This document shows positions 61,780 through 64,000 of a DNA stretch of 64,000 nt, piece after piece. The notes beneath the pieces were generated by a model. That model was not told where the DNA came from. It ran no database searches and worked only from the letters and a program-made list of their open reading frames with translations. Position 1 is the first letter of the stretch, and each line of letters starts with the position of its first letter. Both the position numbers and the translations under genes were made by a program. Origin of the DNA: JAEWSN01 sp942493335 (GTDB taxonomy: Bacteria > Bacillota > Clostridia > DSM-8532); contig OW818693.1 in assembly GCA_942493335.1 (NCBI GenBank), forward strand, positions 124,001-188,000, in the 5' to 3' direction.

Positions 61780-63333
61780 ATGCTCCGGCGATACCGGAAG
61801 AATGGGAGAACGGGCATCTTGTTGATAATATCAAGGGAAACGAAGCGACGGGAAAGCGGGAAGGCAGCGCAAGAAGTGCAAGCCGTTCCGGAAATCAGAG
61901 AAGCGCAAGCGGTTCATGAATCGCATCGCGGGACGCAGACGGTTCTTCGTGTGCAGGATGTCTCCCATCCCTGGAGGGAACAGCGGAAAGTCCTGCTGCA
62001 CCTTGCATTGCCGATATTCATGGAAACATTCCTTCGCATGTTGCTCGGCAATGTGAATGTCTTCATGATGAGCAAGTTGTCGGATCAAGTGGTCGGCGCC
62101 GTCGGCGTGGCAAACCAGGTCATCAATTTCGTTCTGATGATTTACGCGACCCTTGCGTTCGGAACCGCCATCCTGATCAGTCAGAACCTGGGTGCGGGCC
62201 GGAAGCGGGTTGCGATGGAAACGGCCAATGTCTCCATCCTGATGGCCGGTATTGCCGGTATCGCTGTAGGCTTGCCCCTGGCCGCACTGGCGCCGCAGCT
62301 GCTGTCCCTGATGAAGGTGCCGGCCGTCATGCTGGACGCCGGTGTCCGCTATATGCAGATCGTCGGATGCGCCTCCCTCTTCCAATCCCTGATCGGCGTG
62401 ATGTCCGCCATTGCGCGTAATTACCGGTACGCACGGATTCCCATGATCATCACGCTCGGCATGAACATTCTGAACCTGCTTGGAAACTGCATCGTGGTAT
62501 ACCGGCCGTTTGGCATGCCCGAATACGGTGTGGCGGGTATCGGTGTTTCCACAGCCATCAGTCAGGGTGTCGCGGCGATTGTGATGTTTCTGCTTCTGTA
62601 TTCCCATCGCGAGATGAATTTGAAGTTCTGCATTCCCAAACCTTTTCCGTGGGACCTTTTCCGCCGCATCCTCGCCATCGGGCTGCCGGGCGGGGGCGAC
62701 TCCCTTTTCTATAGCCTCATGATGATCATGACCACCTTTTTCATCACAGGCATGGGACCCGATGCGCTGACGGCCTCCGTGTACCTGTCCAGTCTGATCG
62801 CATTCGTCCAGGTCCTGGGTTTCTCGGTCGGACAGGCTACGATGATCCATGTCGGGCATCTGGTGGGGGCGGGCGAGGATCGGAAGGCCCACCGTTTCTG
62901 CATGCGCAGCCATTGGGTTGCCATGGCGCTGAATTTCACGGTATGTGTCCTGTTTGTTCTGTGTTCCCGTTCCCTGATGGGCATCTTTACGGACAATCCG
63001 GACATCATTGCCATCGGGGCTTCAGTTTTCCTGGTCGATCTTTTCCTGGAACCCGGACGTCCGTGGAACATGGTCATCGGCACGGCGCTCCGCGGAACCG
63101 GAGATGTGGTGTGGGCCGTCATCGTGAGCATCCTGTCCCTTTGGTGTGTTTGCGTGCCGCTCGCCTGGCTGTTCGGTGTCGTGCTGCATTTCGGACTTCC
63201 CGGGGTATATGCCGCCTATGCGGTGGATGAATATGTCCGTGGTGGGCTGATGTTCCTGCGCTGGCGGTCCGGGGCGTGGAAGAAGAAACGCGTGGTGGAC
63301 ACAGCAATTCCGCTGGATGTGGAGCCAATCTGA
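61780..63333 (+). CDS. MATE family efflux transporter
   Basis: A carrier with twelve membrane helices in two homologous halves, starting KVLLHLALPIFMETFLRMLLGNVNVFMMSKL, the usual MATE opening. It exports drugs or cationic metabolites with sodium or proton exchange. The start is uncertain. ATG 61780 has an AGGGA upstream but adds a 70-residue basic tail unlike the family. GTG 61951 would place the first helix about 20 residues in, the usual distance, yet has no good ribosome binding site. GTG 61876 is a third option. No promoter was identified in the 205 bp before 61780, apart from a TATGAT at 61724. Confidence 0.9.
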   Translation: MLRRYRKNGRTGILLIISRETKRRESGKAAQEVQAVPEIREAQAVHESHRGTQTVLRVQDVSHPWREQRKVLLHLALPIFMETFLRMLLGNVNVFMMSKLSDQVVGAVGVANQVINFVLMIYATLAFGTAILISQNLGAGRKRVAMETANVSILMAGIAGIAVGLPLAALAPQLLSLMKVPAVMLDAGVRYMQIVGCASLFQSLIGVMSAIARNYRYARIPMIITLGMNILNLLGNCIVVYRPFGMPEYGVAGIGVSTAISQGVAAIVMFLLLYSHREMNLKFCIPKPFPWDLFRRILAIGLPGGGDSLFYSLMMIMTTFFITGMGPDALTASVYLSSLIAFVQVLGFSVGQATMIHVGHLVGAGEDRKAHRFCMRSHWVAMALNFTVCVLFVLCSRSLMGIFTDNPDIIAIGASVFLVDLFLEPGRPWNMVIGTALRGTGDVVWAVIVSILSLWCVCVPLAWLFGVVLHFGLPGVYAAYAVDEYVRGGLMFLRWRSGAWKKKRVVDTAIPLDVEPI

Positions 63334-63362
63334 CGACAGCGGCGGAGGCACTGCATCTCTTT

Positions 63363-63392
63363 GTGACAAATCCATGCACGGGACGATATAAT
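63363..63392 (+). promoter_or_regulatory. Promoter of the MFS transporter gene
   Basis: GTGACA (63363-63368) and TATAAT (63387-63392), 18-bp spacer. Confidence 0.6.
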
Positions 63393-63396
63393 GGGA

Positions 63397-63458
63397 GTGC
63401 CGGAGAGAAACCGGCACTGGCGGCGAACGAGGGACGGATGAACCGTTCCCCGTTTTTT
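63397..63458 (+). promoter_or_regulatory. Attenuator-like leader of the MFS transporter gene
   Basis: GTGCCGG/CCGGCAC hairpin (63397-63403 with 63411-63417). It is followed by GGGACGG (63431-63437) paired with CCGTTCCC (63443-63450, one bulged T), then CGTTTTTT. The second is a terminator placed before the gene. It lies 17 nt upstream of the start codon. Confidence 0.55.
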
Positions 63459-63474
63459 CATGAAGGGTGGCAAC

Positions 63475-64000
63475 ATGGCGCAGCAGAAGAAGCACATCCT
63501 CCTGTTTTGTGTGGTGACCGGCTTGTTCTGGTTTTCCCTCTATACCTATGTTCCCTTCCTGACCGTGCATGCCCAGTCAAATGGCGCATCCTACGGCATG
63601 CTGGGACTGATCGCGGGTTCCTACGGCTTCGTGCAGATGCTGCTTCGCATTCCGCTCGGAATCCAGTCGGATCTGCTGAACCGGCGGAAACCGTTCATGC
63701 TGGCCGGTATCGTCATCGCAATGCTTTGTGCGTTCGGCATGTGGGCGTTCGACACACCGGTCGGCCTGTTGGTTTTTCGTTCCGCAACCGGAGCGGCGGC
63801 GGCAACCTGGGTGATCTTCTCCGTTGTCTTTTCCAGCCTGTTCAAGCCGGAGGATGCACCAAGGGCCATCGGTATTCTGAATGCTGCGCTCAATGTCGGA
63901 CAAATGGCCGCGATGTTCCTCGGCGGTCTCCTTGCACAGAAGGCAGGCGTTCGACCCGTGTTCCTCCTGGGGGCGGCAGGTGGCATGCTCGCCCTGTTGC
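63475..64000 (+). CDS. MFS transporter (N-terminal part, cut by window end)
   Basis: The frame is open from ATG 63475 to the window end (175 codons). It reads MAQQKKHILLFCVVTGLFWF and shows five to six hydrophobic helices. The major facilitator loop 2-3 motif is seen as GIQSDLLNRRKPFM, close to the GxLaDrxGrkp pattern. GAAGGGTGG precedes the ATG. It would export a drug or metabolite. The leader with its own terminator-like hairpin suggests induction by antitermination. Confidence 0.88.
   Translation, partial: MAQQKKHILLFCVVTGLFWFSLYTYVPFLTVHAQSNGASYGMLGLIAGSYGFVQMLLRIPLGIQSDLLNRRKPFMLAGIVIAMLCAFGMWAFDTPVGLLVFRSATGAAAATWVIFSVVFSSLFKPEDAPRAIGILNAALNVGQMAAMFLGGLLAQKAGVRPVFLLGAAGGMLALL

Noticed and set aside
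61626..61919. 97-codon reading frame before the MATE gene
   Set aside because: No ribosome binding site, low-complexity C-terminus and overlap with the MATE upstream region; no homology recognised.

Overview
The window is chromosomal DNA of roughly 55-60% G+C (by eye) from a low-oxygen, Firmicutes-type bacterium, most likely a member of the Clostridia. Supporting signs are sigma-A-like TTGACA/TATAAT promoters, strong GGAGG ribosome binding sites, indolepyruvate:ferredoxin oxidoreductase (iorAB), type II pantothenate kinase, MutS2 instead of MutS/MutL, DUF177-rpmF and coaD-associated gene orders, and abundant sugar ABC importers. No rRNA, tRNA, CRISPR array, prophage or insertion sequence was recognised.

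Layout. 1-5.8 kb: end of a 23S/16S pseudouridine synthase, a membrane protein, glyA with a long leader, the DUF177-rpmF pair, a DUF512 radical-SAM/PDZ protein and rpmB on the minus strand. 5.9-15.1 kb: a housekeeping run recG-rsmD-coaD-(coiled coil)-Asp23-DUF5685-DnaJ-like-membrane protein-mutS2. 15.2-19.4 kb: a sodium:solute symporter and iorAB, each behind its own promoter and a 5' hairpin. 19.4-22.3 kb: an AraC regulator, a URO-D-family protein and three tandem 100-bp repeats. 22.3-34.3 kb: a galactan or arabinogalactan utilisation locus (LacI regulator, two ABC permeases, binding lipoprotein, GH35, GH30 and GH42 enzymes) with palindromic operators at the regulator and transporter promoters. 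34.5-38.4 kb: an aminotransferase converging on a LysM-bearing 5'-nucleotidase. 38.6-43.8 kb: a four-gene minus-strand operon in which a MutS2 paralogue without Smr domain is translationally coupled to an ABC-2 exporter, preceded by a strong promoter and a 330-nt structured leader ending in an intrinsic terminator. 44.1-45.7 kb: ECF substrate-binding component and type II pantothenate kinase (probable pantothenate uptake and CoA entry). 45.7-49.9 kb: nitroreductase, IMP cyclohydrolase and stand-alone AICAR formyltransferase (a split purH function), and a polytopic membrane protein. 50-55.5 kb: a heterodimeric ABC exporter and a DUF2207 protein. 55.5-64 kb: ABC-F ATPase, CE7 acetyl esterase, a large SF2 helicase with a hydrophobic C-terminal segment, a MATE transporter, and an MFS transporter cut by the window edge.

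How the genes work together. The LacI protein probably represses its own gene and the transporter operon through TGAAATCGATTTCA sites. The GH30 lipoprotein could cut beta-1,6-galactan outside the cell, the importer take up the oligosaccharides, and GH35/GH42 release galactose inside. coaD (8.7 kb) and the ECF-pantothenate kinase pair (44-45 kb) serve CoA synthesis. IMP cyclohydrolase and AICAR formyltransferase together perform the last two steps of purine synthesis.

The least explained items are the structured RNA or leader at 43.43-43.77 kb, the three 100-bp repeats with crossed inverted repeats near 22 kb, the coupling of a Smr-less MutS2 to an ABC exporter, and the helicase with a membrane-like segment.
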